Assembly: GCF_001007995.1 (NCBI RefSeq)
Contig: NZ_CP011389.1
Span: forward strand, 1,776,001-1,840,000
Reading direction: 5' to 3'
Source: Deinococcus soli (ex Cha et al. 2016)
Lineage (GTDB): Bacteria > Deinococcota > Deinococci > Deinococcales > Deinococcaceae
DNA length: 64,000 nt
The number at the start of each line of letters is the position of its first letter. Position 1 is the first letter of the stretch. Positions 40,380 to 54,124 of this stretch are shown here, piece by piece. The notes beneath the pieces were generated by a model, which worked only from the letters and a program-made list of their open reading frames with translations, was not told the origin of the DNA and did no database searches. A program made the translations under genes and the position numbers.

Positions 40380-40790
40380 ATGCGCCGCTTCCTGACTGCC
40401 CTGCTGACCCTCCTGACCCTGTCCACCCCTGCGGCGGCCCTGCAACTGATCGTGTGGGACCGCGACCTGTCCACCAAACTGGGGGACGGCGAGAGCAGCG
40501 GCGGCAAGGTCACGGTGCGGCTGGCCGGGGATTACAGCGGCCCCGTGGTGGTCCTGTTCGCCCAGAGTGACGAGGAACGCGCCCGTAATGCCTTCCCCGG
40601 CCTGAAGAGCCGCTACGCGGGCAGTCTCGTGAACGGGCAGCTGAACATCCTGGCCGAGGACCGCGGCGCGGCGCAGTCCATCACGAAGTTCCTCGGCGCG
40701 TACAGGGTCACGGCGACCGTGCAGGTCGCCTCGGCGGCCCTGAGCCTGCCGGGCCTGCGCAAGGCGACCCCCCCGGCGCAGAACCGCTGA
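40380..40790 (+). CDS. small secreted protein, 136 aa
   Basis: Signal peptide MRRFLTALLTLLTLSTPAAA, then about 115 residues with a mixed alpha/beta pattern (KVTVRLAGDYSGPVVVLFAQ). No family recognised; possibly a periplasmic binding or inhibitor-like fold. Confidence 0.65.
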   Translation: MRRFLTALLTLLTLSTPAAALQLIVWDRDLSTKLGDGESSGGKVTVRLAGDYSGPVVVLFAQSDEERARNAFPGLKSRYAGSLVNGQLNILAEDRGAAQSITKFLGAYRVTATVQVASAALSLPGLRKATPPAQNR

Positions 40791-40919
40791 CCGGCACCTG
40801 ACGGAAGCTGTACGTGGGCCTCAGATATCGCGCAGATTTTATCAAGGTGCCCACGCGGGCGCGGCGGTAGGATCACGTCAACCGTGGCCACTCCCAGTGG
40901 TCGCCCTTCAAGGAGAAGC

Positions 40920-41579
40920 ATGCTGGCTCAGATCCTCGTTGTCGAAGACGATCCACACCTCGGCCCACTGCTCAAGGAATACCTGTCGGCCGACTATCAG
41001 GTGCATCACGCCGCGACCCTGCGCGACGCGCAGGCGTGGCTGGGCACCCACACCGCGCAGCTCATCCTGCTCGACCTGAACCTCCCGGACGGGGACGGCC
41101 TGGATCTGGTGCAGGCGCTGCGGCAGTACTCCTCGACGCCCGTGCTGGTCCTCTCGGCGCGCAGCGGCGTGCAGGAGCGCGTGGCGGGCCTGAACGCCGG
41201 GGCGGACGACTACCTGACCAAACCGTTCGCGATGCCGGAACTCGACGCGCGCATCTCGGCGCTGCTGCGCCGCACGGCTGCCGGGACCGGCGTGAACCTG
41301 GGCAACACCAGCCTGTCCACCAGCAGCCTGCTGCTGACCGTGAACGACAAGAACATCAACCTCACCGAGCACGAGGCCCGCATCCTGGAACTCATGATGC
41401 GCACGCCCGAGCGGGTGTTCTCGCGGGCGGACATCGAGTCGCACCTGTACGGCTGGGAAACCCCGAACAGCAACAGCGTCGAGGTCCGGATCTCGCAGTT
41501 GCGCAAGAAGCTGGAGCAGGCGGGCAGTGACCTGCGCATCCGCACGATCCGCAACGTCGGGTACGTGCTGCAGGCCTGA
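40920..41579 (+). CDS. OmpR-family response regulator
   Basis: 219 aa. The receiver domain has VVEDDPH, the phospho-acceptor Asp ~51 in [11 protein letters not shown], and the conserved Lys in DYLTKPF. The C-terminal winged helix follows, with [14 protein letters not shown] as the recognition helix region. AGGAGA precedes ATG 40920. The stop overlaps the sensor kinase start. Confidence 0.92.
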   Translation: MLAQILVVEDDPHLGPLLKEYLSADYQVHHAATLRDAQAWLGTHTAQLILLDLNLPDGDGLDLVQALRQYSSTPVLVLSARSGVQERVAGLNAGADDYLTKPFAMPELDARISALLRRTAAGTGVNLGNTSLSTSSLLLTVNDKNINLTEHEARILELMMRTPERVFSRADIESHLYGWETPNSNSVEVRISQLRKKLEQAGSDLRIRTIRNVGYVLQA

Positions 41580-43021
41580 TGACCCCTGAGGCGCGGCCCG
41601 TCACGACCCCGGCCGGGGCGCGGCGGGCCGCGCTGCTCACGCCCGGCGCGGGCCTGTACTCGGCGCGGGTGGCGTGGCGGCACAGCCTGCGCTTCCGGCT
41701 GGCGCTGACCTACAGCGCCCTGAGCGCCGCGCTGCTGATGCTGATCACGCTGGGCGTCGTGTCGCTGCTGCTGTCGCGCATGGAGCAGCAGTTCGTGGAC
41801 CGCCTGAACGACCGCGCCGACACGCTGGCCGAGGCCTTCACGAACCTGGGCGGCGGCTTCGGGCAGTCGGCGACGGGTCCCAGTGCGTACACGCTCGTGG
41901 TGGACCCGGACGGCCAGGTCATTGCGGCCAGTCCGGCCCTGCGGGAGTTCCAGAACTCCCCGTACCCGTTCGGGACGCTGTCGCGCGTGCCGGTGCAGGG
42001 CACGACGGTACGCGCCGTGAAACGCAAGGCGGGGGATTTCGGCACGCTGTGGGTGGGCCTGCCCGAGGACGACCTGATCGCCGCGCGGCAGAGTGCCCTG
42101 AGTGCGCTGCTGCTGGCACTGGTCACCGCGCCGCTGATCCTGCTGCTGACCGGCTGGTGGGTGGGGCGCCGCGCCCTGGCGGGCCTGGAGAACGCTGCGA
42201 ATCTGGCGGACCGGCTGGACCCGGCGGTCAGCCTCGCCCCGCTGCCCCTCCCGGCCCGCGAGGACGAGGTGCAGCGCCTGCTCGTGGCGATCAACAGTCT
42301 GCTGGGCCGCATCGAGGCGCAGCAGGCGCGTGAGAAGCAGCTGCTGGGCCAGATCGTGCATGAACTGGGCGCGCCCCTGACCGTCCTGAAGGCCAGCCTG
42401 AGCCGCGCCGAGGCCCGCCTGGCCGATCCGGAGGTGGCCCGCGCGGCGCTGGTCGCGGACGAACTGACCTTCACCACGCAGGACCTGATGCAGCTCGCGC
42501 GTGGGCAGCTGGAACTGAAGCTGGCGTGGCATTACATCCCGGCGGGGACGCTGCGCGACCGGCTGGACCGCCTGGTGCCGGGCACGACCTTCACCGGTGA
42601 CTGGGGTACCGGGATCCTGTGCGACCCGGACCGGCTGACGCAGGCGCTGCGCAACCTCCTGGCGAACGGGCGGCGGCATGCGGGCGCCGACGGCACCGTC
42701 ACGCTGGACCTGCGCGAGACGCCGGAGCAGCTGTGTTTCCGGGTGCGGGACTCCGGCCCCGGCCTGCCGCCGGAGCTGGGCGAGCAGATCTTCGAGCCGT
42801 TCGTGAGCGGCGCGGGCAGCAGCGGCCTGGGTCTGAGCGTGGCGCGGCAGATCGCGCGGATGCACGGCGGGGACCTGAGCGGCACGAACCACCCGGACGG
42901 CGGGGCGCTGTTCACCCTGACGCTGCCCGGCGCGGCGCTGGGTGACGACGGGGACGATCTGGACGACGCGGACGTGCTGGACGAACCGCCCCTCACCCCG
43001 GTCGGGGGCACGGGCATCTGA
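41579..43021 (+). CDS. sensor histidine kinase
   Basis: 480 aa. Two membrane helices (~residues 40-65 and ~175-200) bracket a short sensor domain, followed by a HAMP-like linker, a HisKA domain with the phospho-His in HELGAPL (~260), and a HATPase with NGRRHAG, DSGPGLP and [10 protein letters not shown]. The usual HExxxPL is HELGAPL, so it is probably active. The tail is acidic. Cotranslated with the response regulator (TGATG). Confidence 0.92.
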   Translation: MTPEARPVTTPAGARRAALLTPGAGLYSARVAWRHSLRFRLALTYSALSAALLMLITLGVVSLLLSRMEQQFVDRLNDRADTLAEAFTNLGGGFGQSATGPSAYTLVVDPDGQVIAASPALREFQNSPYPFGTLSRVPVQGTTVRAVKRKAGDFGTLWVGLPEDDLIAARQSALSALLLALVTAPLILLLTGWWVGRRALAGLENAANLADRLDPAVSLAPLPLPAREDEVQRLLVAINSLLGRIEAQQAREKQLLGQIVHELGAPLTVLKASLSRAEARLADPEVARAALVADELTFTTQDLMQLARGQLELKLAWHYIPAGTLRDRLDRLVPGTTFTGDWGTGILCDPDRLTQALRNLLANGRRHAGADGTVTLDLRETPEQLCFRVRDSGPGLPPELGEQIFEPFVSGAGSSGLGLSVARQIARMHGGDLSGTNHPDGGALFTLTLPGAALGDDGDDLDDADVLDEPPLTPVGGTGI

Positions 43022-43046
43022 GACAGGCAAGGACGGGCCGGTTCCC

Positions 43047-43052
43047 TATGCT
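43047..43052 (+). promoter_or_regulatory. -10 element of dprA (leaderless)
   Basis: TATGCT, with 6 nt to GTG 43059. Confidence 0.65.
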
Positions 43053-43058
43053 GACCGG

Positions 43059-44156
43059 GTGACCAGCCCGCTGTTCGACTCGCCGGCCCCCGTCCCCCCC
43101 GACGAGCGGCGCGCCCTGCTGGCCCTGCGCTTCTGTGCCCAGCTTGGTCCCCGCCGCATCGAGGCCCTCCGGGGGCACTTCGGGTCGGCGGTGGCCGCGT
43201 GGCAGGCCCCGCTGCGGGAGCTGCGCGAGGTGCCGGGCCTGGACGCCCGCGCCGCGCAGGCCGTCGGGGCCCCGGAGGCCCTGATCCGCGCCGATCAGGA
43301 ACTCGCCCGGGTGGCGCAGGAGGACGTGACGCTGCTGCTGCGCGGCCTGCCCGGGTACCCGGCGGCGCTGGACGCGCTGGGCGACCCGCCGCCCGCCCTG
43401 TGGGTGCGCGGCCCGCTGCCGGATCTGCCGACCGTGCCGCGCGCCATCGGGATCGTGGGGACCCGCGCGGCCAGCCCGCACGCGCAGGCGTTTACGCGGA
43501 TGCTCGCCGCGGACCTCGCGCGGGCCGGGGTGATCGTCGTGAGCGGACTGGCGCGTGGCATCGACACCGCCGCGCACGGGGCGGCGGTCGAGGCGGGCGG
43601 GGTCAGCATCGGCGTGCTGGGCAGCGCCGTGAACCGCGTGTACCCCAGCGAGAACACCCGGCTGGCCGCGCAGCTCACGCTGGTCAGCGAGTACCCGCTG
43701 GACACCGGCCCCGCGCAGCACCACTTCCCGACCCGCAACCGCCTGATCGCCGCGCTGAGTGCCGGGACGGTCGTCGTGGAAGGGGAACGCAAGTCCGGGT
43801 CGCTGATCACCGCCACGCACGCCCTGGAATGCGGCCGGACGGTGTTCGCCGTGCCGGGCCGCGCCGGGGACCCGCGCGCCGCCGGACCGCACGCCCTGAT
43901 CCGCGACGGCGCGGTGCTCACCGAGGGGGCCGCCGACCTCCTGACCGAACTGGGCTGGGGCAGCGTCCCGGACGCCCCACTGCCGGACCTGCCGCCCGAG
44001 CAGGCGCGGGTGCTAGCGGCCCTGACCGGACCGGTCACGCTGGACGACCTCGTGACGGCCACGGGCCTGCCACTGCCGGACGTGCAGACGGCGCTCGTCA
44101 TGCTGAACCTGCTGGGCATCGCCGAGGAGGTCGGGGGCCGCTGGGTGCGGCGCTGA
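43059..44156 (+). CDS. dprA: DNA processing protein DprA
   Basis: 365 aa from GTG 43059. The extended Rossmann core contains [28 protein letters not shown], and [16 protein letters not shown]; a C-terminal winged-helix (DprA_WH) follows. It protects incoming single-stranded DNA and loads RecA in transformation, fitting the natural competence of Deinococcus. Confidence 0.95.
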   Translation: MTSPLFDSPAPVPPDERRALLALRFCAQLGPRRIEALRGHFGSAVAAWQAPLRELREVPGLDARAAQAVGAPEALIRADQELARVAQEDVTLLLRGLPGYPAALDALGDPPPALWVRGPLPDLPTVPRAIGIVGTRAASPHAQAFTRMLAADLARAGVIVVSGLARGIDTAAHGAAVEAGGVSIGVLGSAVNRVYPSENTRLAAQLTLVSEYPLDTGPAQHHFPTRNRLIAALSAGTVVVEGERKSGSLITATHALECGRTVFAVPGRAGDPRAAGPHALIRDGAVLTEGAADLLTELGWGSVPDAPLPDLPPEQARVLAALTGPVTLDDLVTATGLPLPDVQTALVMLNLLGIAEEVGGRWVRR

Positions 44157-44164
44157 CGGCGCGC

Positions 44165-44452
44165 CTAGGCGTGCTGCGGGCCGAAGTCCTTCTCGACCGT
44201 GACGCGCGGCTCACCGCTGATCGTCACGCCCTCCTGCGCGGGGTCGCTCAGCTGTGCCATCAGCAGCGCGAGACCCACCGCGAGCGTGCCCCCGTCTCCC
44301 GCCACGTCGTGCCCGGACGGGTCGAGGGTCAGGGTCCAGCCGCCGCCGGGCCAGCCCACGTGGGCGTGCAGCGGCTCGCCGCGTTGCAGGGCGGCCAGTT
44401 CCAGGTCGTCGATGCGGACGCGGACGCGTCCCGGCGTGAACCTCACCTTCAT
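44165..44452 (-). CDS. hypothetical small beta-rich protein, 95 aa
   Basis: Strand-rich sequence (MKVRFTPGRVRVRIDDLEL..GWTLTLDPSG) with a FGPQHA tail. Not assigned to a family with confidence. ATG 44452 has -10 TATCCT 7 nt upstream, so a leaderless transcript; its start is only 18 bp from the divergent dehydratase start. Confidence 0.7.
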   Translation of the reverse strand: MKVRFTPGRVRVRIDDLELAALQRGEPLHAHVGWPGGGWTLTLDPSGHDVAGDGGTLAVGLALLMAQLSDPAQEGVTISGEPRVTVEKDFGPQHA

Positions 44453-44470
44453 GGGTGACAGGATAGGCGC
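44453..44470. promoter_or_regulatory. 18-bp divergent leaderless promoter
   Basis: The whole gap between two divergent start codons. Minus-strand -10 TATCCT occupies 44460-44465. The plus strand reads CAGGAT at 44459-44464 with 6 nt to ATG 44471. The two -10 elements share the same bases, so only one polymerase can bind at a time. Confidence 0.55.
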
Positions 44471-45430
44471 ATGGACATCCTGGTTCTGGGCGGCACGCAG
44501 TTCGTGGGTCGGCACATCGTCCTGGCGTTCCTGGCCTCGGGGCACCGCGTGAGCATCCTGACGCGCGGCCGCACACCCGACGACTTACCCGCAGAGGTGG
44601 AGCGGCTGCGCGGTGACCGGGGCGAGGCGGGGGGCCTGGACGCCCTCGCAGGCCGGTCCTGGGACGCCTGCGTGGATGTCAGCGGGTACCTGCCGCAGGC
44701 GGTGCAGGCCAGCGTGGACGCCCTGCGGGAGCGGGTGGGGCGGTACGTGCTGATCAGCACGGTCAGCGTGTACGCCGAGCCGGACCGGCACCCGGTGCGC
44801 GAGGACGACCCGCTGCTGCCACCCGCCCCGGCCGGGACGACCGACGTGACGGGCGAGACGTACGGGCCGCTGAAGGTCGCGTGCGAGCACGTGGTGCAGG
44901 CGGCGTTTGGGGCGCGGGCGACCATCCTGCGGCCGCAGATCGTGGCGGGGCCCTTCGATCACACCGCCCGCTACCCGTACTGGGTGGACCGGGCGAGCGG
45001 GGGAGGGGAGACACTGCTGCCCGGTGACGGGCTGGATCACGTGCAGGTGATCGACGCGCGGGACCTGGCGCGCTTCACGGTGCGGGTTGTGGAGGGCGGG
45101 GTGGGCGGCATCTTCAACGTGGCGGGCCCGCGCCTGAGCTGGGGGCAGTTCGCGCGGCTGCTGGGCATCCGGGCGCCGGTGTGGGTGCACGCGGCGGCGC
45201 TGCGGGACCTGGGCCTGGGCTTCCGGGAGCTGCCGCTGTTCATCCCGGAGACCGGGGAGCAGGCGGGGCTGATGAATGTCAGTGCGGAGCGGGCGGTGCT
45301 GGCCGGGCTGACCCTGACCCCGCCGGAGGTCACGGCGCGGGATACGCGCGCCTGGAGTGAACACGCCGGGCTGACCTATACCCTGACCCCGCAGCGGGAG
45401 GCTGAAGCGCTGGCCACCGCGCGCCGCTGA
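44471..45430 (+). CDS. NAD-dependent epimerase/dehydratase family protein
   Basis: 319 aa with the extended-SDR motif VLGGTQFVGRHI. The YxxxK is replaced by a YGPLKVACE segment after SVYAE, where Tyr and Lys are kept in YGPLK. The substrate is probably a nucleotide sugar or related compound. The last ~100 residues form the substrate domain. Confidence 0.8.
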   Translation: MDILVLGGTQFVGRHIVLAFLASGHRVSILTRGRTPDDLPAEVERLRGDRGEAGGLDALAGRSWDACVDVSGYLPQAVQASVDALRERVGRYVLISTVSVYAEPDRHPVREDDPLLPPAPAGTTDVTGETYGPLKVACEHVVQAAFGARATILRPQIVAGPFDHTARYPYWVDRASGGGETLLPGDGLDHVQVIDARDLARFTVRVVEGGVGGIFNVAGPRLSWGQFARLLGIRAPVWVHAAALRDLGLGFRELPLFIPETGEQAGLMNVSAERAVLAGLTLTPPEVTARDTRAWSEHAGLTYTLTPQREAEALATARR

Positions 45431-45434
45431 GTCC

Positions 45435-45485
45435 CGAGAGAGAAACTGCTTCTCTCTCGCCACCTCTCTGAGGCCGGGAGAGAGG
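45435..45485. terminator. two tandem hairpins upstream of dnaA
   Basis: First: CGAGAGAGAA / TTCTCTCTCG (45435-45459, loop 5 nt). Second: CCTCTCT / AGAGAGG (45463-45485). They separate the dehydratase gene from the dnaA promoter. Confidence 0.6.
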
Positions 45486-45497
45486 GGCGGGCGGTGG

Positions 45498-45503
45498 TAT
45501 GCT
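45498..45503 (+). promoter_or_regulatory. -10 element of dnaA
   Basis: TATGCT; transcription should begin near 45510 and give a ~25-30-nt leader containing AAGGGAGGTG (45526-45535). Confidence 0.55.
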
Positions 45504-45532
45504 GGCTCCCGCTCAAGAGTGCCTTAAGGGAG

Positions 45533-46915
45533 GTGCGCCTTATCTCGCAGGAAATCTGGTCGGACGTGCTGGGGTACGTCCGCAAGAACATTACAGAGGT
45601 CGAGTACCACACCTGGTTCGCGCCGGTGAAGAACCTGGGCGTGCAGGACGGCTCGCTGGTGCTGGGCGTCCGCAACTCCTTCGCGCAGGAGTGGTTCCGC
45701 AAGAACTACCTGAAACTGCTGGAGGACGCGCTGCGCAGCCTTGGCGCGCAGGATCCGCAGGTGAGCTTCCAGGTGCTGCCCGCCGCGCAGGACGCGCTGC
45801 TGCTGCCCAGCGACCCGCCCCCGCCGCCCAGCGTGCCCGCGCCGCGCGCCCCGGCGCCCATCTTCACGGAGAACCGCAAGGTGCTGAACCCGAAATACAC
45901 CTTCGAGAACTTCGTGGTGGGCCCGAACAACAACCTCGCGCACGCGGCGGCGCTGGCGGTCGCGGAATCGCCCGGCAAGGCGTACAACCCGCTGTTCATC
46001 TACGGGGACGTGGGCCTGGGGAAAACCCACCTGATGCACGCGGTCGGGCACTACATGCTCGAACGCTTTCCTGGGAAACGGGTGGAGTACGTGTCGACCG
46101 AGTCGTTCACGAACGACCTGATCAACGCGATCCGTGACGACAAGATGACGCAGTTCAGGAACCGCTACCGCTCTGTGGACCTGCTGCTGGTGGACGATAT
46201 CCAGTTCCTGGCGGGCAAGGAGCGCACGCAGGAGGAGTTCTTCCACACCTTCAACGCGCTGTACGAGAACCACAAGCAGATCATCCTGAGTTCCGACCGC
46301 CCGCCGAAAGACATCCAGACGCTGGAGGGCCGCCTGCGCAGCCGCTTCGAGTGGGGTCTGATCACGGACATCCAGTCGCCGGAGTACGAGACGCGCGTGG
46401 CGATCCTGAAGATGAACGCGGAGCACAACCGCATCGACATCCCGCAGGAGGTGTTGGAACTCATCGCGCGGCAGGTGACAAGCAACATCCGCGAGCTTGA
46501 GGGCGCGTTGATGCGGGTGGTGGCGTTCTCCAGCCTCAACAACGTGCCCTTCAGCCGGGCAGTGGCGGCCAAGGCGTTGAGCAACGTGTTCGCCCCGCAG
46601 GAAGTGAAGGTGGAGATGATGGACGTGCTGCGGCAGGTAGCCGCGCAGTTCAACATGCCGCCCGACGTGATCCGCGGTTCCGGGCGCGTGCGTGAGGTGG
46701 TGCAGGCGCGGCAGGTGGCGCAGTACCTGATCCGCGAGCTGACCGATCATTCCCTGCCGGAGATCGGGCAGTTCTTCGGACGGGATCACTCGACGGTCAT
46801 GCACGCGATCAGCAAGGTCTCGGAGCAGATGGGCAAGGACAGTGAGCTGACGGCGGCGGTGGAGTTGTTGCGCCGCCGGATGAAGGGTCAGGAAGACGAA
46901 GATTCCGATGCGTAA
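45533..46915 (+). CDS. dnaA: chromosomal replication initiator DnaA
   Basis: 460 aa if started at GTG 45533. Domain I ([14 protein letters not shown]...), a short Pro/Ala-rich domain II, domain III with Walker [14 protein letters not shown] (~159) and [20 protein letters not shown], and domain IV with the DnaA signature [12 protein letters not shown]. The start is unclear: GTG 45533 lies inside the ribosome site, while ATC 45542 lies 8 nt after GGAGG and would give ISQEIW. It binds the boxes in the downstream oriC. Confidence 0.97.
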   Translation: MRLISQEIWSDVLGYVRKNITEVEYHTWFAPVKNLGVQDGSLVLGVRNSFAQEWFRKNYLKLLEDALRSLGAQDPQVSFQVLPAAQDALLLPSDPPPPPSVPAPRAPAPIFTENRKVLNPKYTFENFVVGPNNNLAHAAALAVAESPGKAYNPLFIYGDVGLGKTHLMHAVGHYMLERFPGKRVEYVSTESFTNDLINAIRDDKMTQFRNRYRSVDLLLVDDIQFLAGKERTQEEFFHTFNALYENHKQIILSSDRPPKDIQTLEGRLRSRFEWGLITDIQSPEYETRVAILKMNAEHNRIDIPQEVLELIARQVTSNIRELEGALMRVVAFSSLNNVPFSRAVAAKALSNVFAPQEVKVEMMDVLRQVAAQFNMPPDVIRGSGRVREVVQARQVAQYLIRELTDHSLPEIGQFFGRDHSTVMHAISKVSEQMGKDSELTAAVELLRRRMKGQEDEDSDA

Positions 46916-46984
46916 TTCGGCCGACTCATTCTTCTTGTCTCAGAATAAGTTCCATTTTCCGTTCCAAACACCTGTGCAGCATTT

Positions 46985-47262
46985 CACGAGCTGTGGAAAA
47001 CCCTGTGGAAAAGCTGTGGATAACCGGGGGTTTCCCTGTGGATAAGTCTGTGGATAACCCGGCCCCCTGAGAGGCTGTGGATAAGTCCCGAAGTTATCCA
47101 CAGGTTATCCACAGGAAAGTGCCAGTTATCCACAATTTTGTCCACAGCACAGATGTGCACCCAGCGCAATCCGAAGGCACTTATCCACAGTTTCCACAGG
47201 ACCTATTACTACTACTACTATCTTTTTTTTAGAATAAAGACAGATAAAAGATAGGGACCAGA
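46985..47262. other. oriC: DnaA-box array between dnaA and dnaN
   Basis: Eight perfect 9-mers: TGTGGATAA at 47015, 47037, 47049 and 47076, then TTATCCACA at 47094, 47105, 47126 and 47181. The orientation flips at about 47088. Relaxed boxes are TGTGGAAAA (46992, 47004), TTGTCCACA (47138) and TTTCCACAG (47191). A DnaA-trio tract and a T-rich, A+T-rich stretch (47203-47262) follow, as expected for the unwinding region. This is the chromosomal origin. Confidence 0.95.
47203..47222. other. DnaA-trio / unwinding element
   Basis: CTATTACTACTACTACTATC; the bottom strand reads repeated 5'-TAG-3' (3'-GAT-5') as in the B. subtilis DnaA-trio. It directly follows the boxes at 47181 and 47191 and precedes the T8 run, the layout of a basal unwinding system. 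Confidence 0.7.
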
Positions 47263-47275
47263 CAGAGAGGCACGC

Positions 47276-48358
47276 ATGAACGTACACGTCACCAAGAAAA
47301 TCCTCAGTGAAGGCCTGGGCCTTCTGGAACGCGTCATCCCCAGCCGCAGCAGCAACCCCCTGCTGACCGCCCTGAAGGTCGAGGCCAGCGAAGCAGGCCT
47401 GACCCTGTCCGGCACCAACCTCGAAATCGACCTGTCCTGCTTCGTACCGGCCGAGGTCAAGGACCCCCGTAACTTCGTGGTGCCCGCCCACCTGTTCGCG
47501 CAGATCGTGCGCAACCTGGGCGGCGAACTCGTCGAACTGGAACTCAGCGGCTCGGAACTCTCGGTGCGGGCCGGTGGCTCGGACTTCAAACTCCAGACCG
47601 GCGACATCGACGCCTACCCCCCGCTGAGCTTCCCCGCGCAGGCCGACGTGAGCCTCGACGCGACCGAACTGGCCCGCGCGCTCTCCAGCGTCCGCTACGC
47701 CGCCAGCAACGAGGCCTTCCAGGCGGTGTTCCGCGGCATCAAGCTCGAGCACCGGCCCGAGGGCGCGCGCGTCGTCGCGTCCGACGGGTACCGCGTGGCG
47801 ATCCGGGACTTCCCGGCCAGCGGGGATGGCCGCAACCTGATCATCCCGGCGCGCAGCGTGGACGAACTGATCCGCGTGCTCAAGGACGGCGAGGCCCGCT
47901 TCACGTACGGCGACGGGCAGCTGAGCGTCACGACCGACCGCGTGCACATGAACCTGAAGCTGCTCGACGGGGACTTCCCGGACTACGAGCGCGTGATTCC
48001 CAAGGAGATCCGCCTGCAGGTCACGCTGCCTGCCACGGCCCTGAAGGAGGCCGTGAACCGCGTGGCGGTGCTGGCCGACAAGAACGCGAACAACCGCGTG
48101 GAGTTCCTGGTCTCGGAGGGCAAGCTGCGGCTGGCCGCCGAGGGCGACTACGGCCGCGCGCAGGACACGCTGGACGTGGTGCAGGGTGGCAGCGAGCCCG
48201 CCATGAGTCTCGCCTTCAACGCCCGGCATGTGCTGGACGCCCTGGGCCCGATCGACGGGGATGCGGAACTGCTGTTCTCGGGCTCGACCAGTCCGGCGAT
48301 CTTCCGCGCGGCGGGTGGCGGCGGGTACATGGCCGTGATGGTGACCCTGCGCGTCTGA
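47276..48358 (+). CDS. dnaN: DNA polymerase III beta sliding clamp
   Basis: 360 aa, three-fold clamp repeats; ends [12 protein letters not shown], the typical family C-terminus. Encircles DNA and tethers polymerase. ATG 47276 follows AGAGAGG. Downstream of oriC in the conserved dnaA-oriC-dnaN order. Confidence 0.97.
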   Translation: MNVHVTKKILSEGLGLLERVIPSRSSNPLLTALKVEASEAGLTLSGTNLEIDLSCFVPAEVKDPRNFVVPAHLFAQIVRNLGGELVELELSGSELSVRAGGSDFKLQTGDIDAYPPLSFPAQADVSLDATELARALSSVRYAASNEAFQAVFRGIKLEHRPEGARVVASDGYRVAIRDFPASGDGRNLIIPARSVDELIRVLKDGEARFTYGDGQLSVTTDRVHMNLKLLDGDFPDYERVIPKEIRLQVTLPATALKEAVNRVAVLADKNANNRVEFLVSEGKLRLAAEGDYGRAQDTLDVVQGGSEPAMSLAFNARHVLDALGPIDGDAELLFSGSTSPAIFRAAGGGGYMAVMVTLRV

Positions 48359-48367
48359 GGCGGCGGG

Positions 48368-48392
48368 CAGGTGGGGCGCGCGGCCCCACCTG
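48368..48392 (+). terminator. terminator after dnaN
   Basis: CAGGTGGGGC / GCCCCACCTG with a 5-nt loop, followed by TCTG. Confidence 0.75.
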
Positions 48393-48441
48393 TCTGCACC
48401 GGAAGTTGAACCGGGTGCATCTTTCTGCGGGGGCACCCGCT

Positions 48442-49775
<1,334 letters not shown>

Positions 49776-49845
49776 CCCCGGCGGGCGGGCGGCGGGGGAG
49801 ACCCTGACCGCCCGCCGCTCTTCCTGCGCTTGGAAAGGATTCCAG

Positions 49846-51288
49846 ATGAAACAGATTGACCGTTCCACCAAGATCGTGGCCACCGTCGGCCCGGCCAGCC
49901 GCTCCCCCGAGGTGCTGAGCCGCATGATCGACGCCGGCCTGAACGTCGTGCGCATGAACTTCAGCCACGGTGACCCCGAGGACCACCGCCAGACCGTGCA
50001 GATGGTCCGCGAACTGGCCGCCAAGAAGGGCGTGACCATCGGTATCCTTCAGGACCTGCAAGGGCCGAAGATCCGCGTGGCGCGCTTCAAGGACGGCAGC
50101 GTGACCCTCGCGCCCGGCGACAAGTTCACGATCACCATGGACGACGTCGAGGGCGACGAGACCCGCGTGGGCACCACCTACAAGGACCTCGTGCGGGACG
50201 TGCACCCCGGCATGGCCCTGCTGCTCGACGACGGCAACATGGCCCTGCGCGTCGAGGGCGTGCGCGGCAACGATGTGCTGACCACCGTCGTGATCGGCGG
50301 CGTCCTGAAGAACAACAAGGGCATCAACGTGCCCGAGGCCGACCTGAGCGTCCCCGCGCTGTCCGAGAAGGACGTGCAGGACATGGAGTTCGGCGCGGAA
50401 CTGGGCGTGGACTGGGTGGCGCTGAGCTTCGTGCGTTCCCGCGACGACCTGCTGCTGGCCCGCCACTACATGTCCCGCTTCGGCAGCCGCGCCAAGCTGA
50501 TGGCGAAGATCGAGAAGCCGCAGGCCGTGGACCGCTTCGAGGACATCCTGAAGGAAGTGGACGGCATCATGGTGGCGCGCGGTGACCTGGGCGTCGAGAT
50601 GCGCCCCGAGCAGGTGCCGACCATCCAGAAGCGCATCATCCGCATGTGCCGCGAGGCGGGCAAACCCGTGATCACGGCCACGCAGATGCTCGAGAGCATG
50701 ATCAGCCTGCCGCGCCCCACCCGCGCCGAGGCCTCCGACGTGGCGAACGCCATCTACGACGGCACTGACGCCGTGATGCTGTCCGCCGAGTCGGCTGCCG
50801 GGATGTACCCGGTCGAGTCGGTCGCCATGATGGCCCGCATCGCCCGCGAGGCCGAGGGCAGCGAGCACTACAAGATGCTCCAGCGGTCCCTCGTGATCGA
50901 CACGGAACTGGCGCAGGACGCTATCGCGTCGGCGGCGTGCAGCATCGGCGAGAAGCTGGACTCCCCGGCGATCGTGACGTTCACGAGCACTGGCGGCGCG
51001 GCGGGCCGCATCGCCAAGAACCGCCCCCCGCTGGCGATCCTGGCCCTGACGCCCAACGAGCAGACTCGCAACCAGCTGGCGCTCTCCTGGGGTGTCGTGC
51101 CGGTCCTGAGCGAGGACCCCCGCAACACGGACGACATGGTCCGCATCGCGAACGAGGAACTGCGCCGCAGCGGTCTGGCAGACGTGGGCGACCGGTACGT
51201 CATCACGGCGGGCGTGCCGTTCGGTGTGCGGGGCACGACGAACATGCTGCGCGTCGAGCGTCTGCGTGAGGATCTGCTCCAGCCCTGA
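49846..51288 (+). CDS. pyk: pyruvate kinase
   Basis: 480 aa. Start MKQIDRSTKIVATVGPASR with AAGGAT site upstream. Catalytic signature MAKIEKPQAVDRFEDIL, MVARGDLGVE and TATQMLESM are intact; the C-terminal domain is complete. Converts PEP and ADP to pyruvate and ATP. Likely cotranscribed with eno. Confidence 0.97.
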   Translation: MKQIDRSTKIVATVGPASRSPEVLSRMIDAGLNVVRMNFSHGDPEDHRQTVQMVRELAAKKGVTIGILQDLQGPKIRVARFKDGSVTLAPGDKFTITMDDVEGDETRVGTTYKDLVRDVHPGMALLLDDGNMALRVEGVRGNDVLTTVVIGGVLKNNKGINVPEADLSVPALSEKDVQDMEFGAELGVDWVALSFVRSRDDLLLARHYMSRFGSRAKLMAKIEKPQAVDRFEDILKEVDGIMVARGDLGVEMRPEQVPTIQKRIIRMCREAGKPVITATQMLESMISLPRPTRAEASDVANAIYDGTDAVMLSAESAAGMYPVESVAMMARIAREAEGSEHYKMLQRSLVIDTELAQDAIASAACSIGEKLDSPAIVTFTSTGGAAGRIAKNRPPLAILALTPNEQTRNQLALSWGVVPVLSEDPRNTDDMVRIANEELRRSGLADVGDRYVITAGVPFGVRGTTNMLRVERLREDLLQP

Positions 51289-51326
51289 CCGCGCACCACC
51301 TGAACAATCAGGGATTCGTCAGATTT

Positions 51327-51452
51327 TTATCCACAGGGACGGGCTTTTTCCACACCGACCCTGTGGATAACTGCTGGGTTGTCCACAGGGTTTTGCTGCG
51401 CCCAGTGGTCGTCCACAGGCAGGGACAGTTGTCCACAGCGCCCTGTGCATAA
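51327..51452. other. second DnaA-box cluster downstream of pyk
   Basis: Seven boxes in 126 bp of the pyk-tyrS gap: perfect TTATCCACA at 51327 and TGTGGATAA at 51362; relaxed TTTTCCACA 51346, TTGTCCACA 51379 and 51429, TCGTCCACA 51409, TGTGCATAA 51444. No trio or A+T-rich tract. It may titrate DnaA or form part of a bipartite origin. The remainder of the gap (to 51546) shows nothing else. Confidence 0.75.
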
Positions 51453-51546
51453 CTTTCCCCGCCCATACAGACCTGAAGATTGAGTGAAGACCGGCTGCCC
51501 GGGGCTCTGGGAGGGCCATGAAGGCCCCATGAAGCCCCTGGGTGGA

Positions 51547-53547
<2,001 letters not shown>

Positions 53548-53569
53548 AGGGCCCGCTATGCTGGGCGGC

Positions 53570-54110
<541 letters not shown>

Positions 54111-54124
<14 letters not shown>

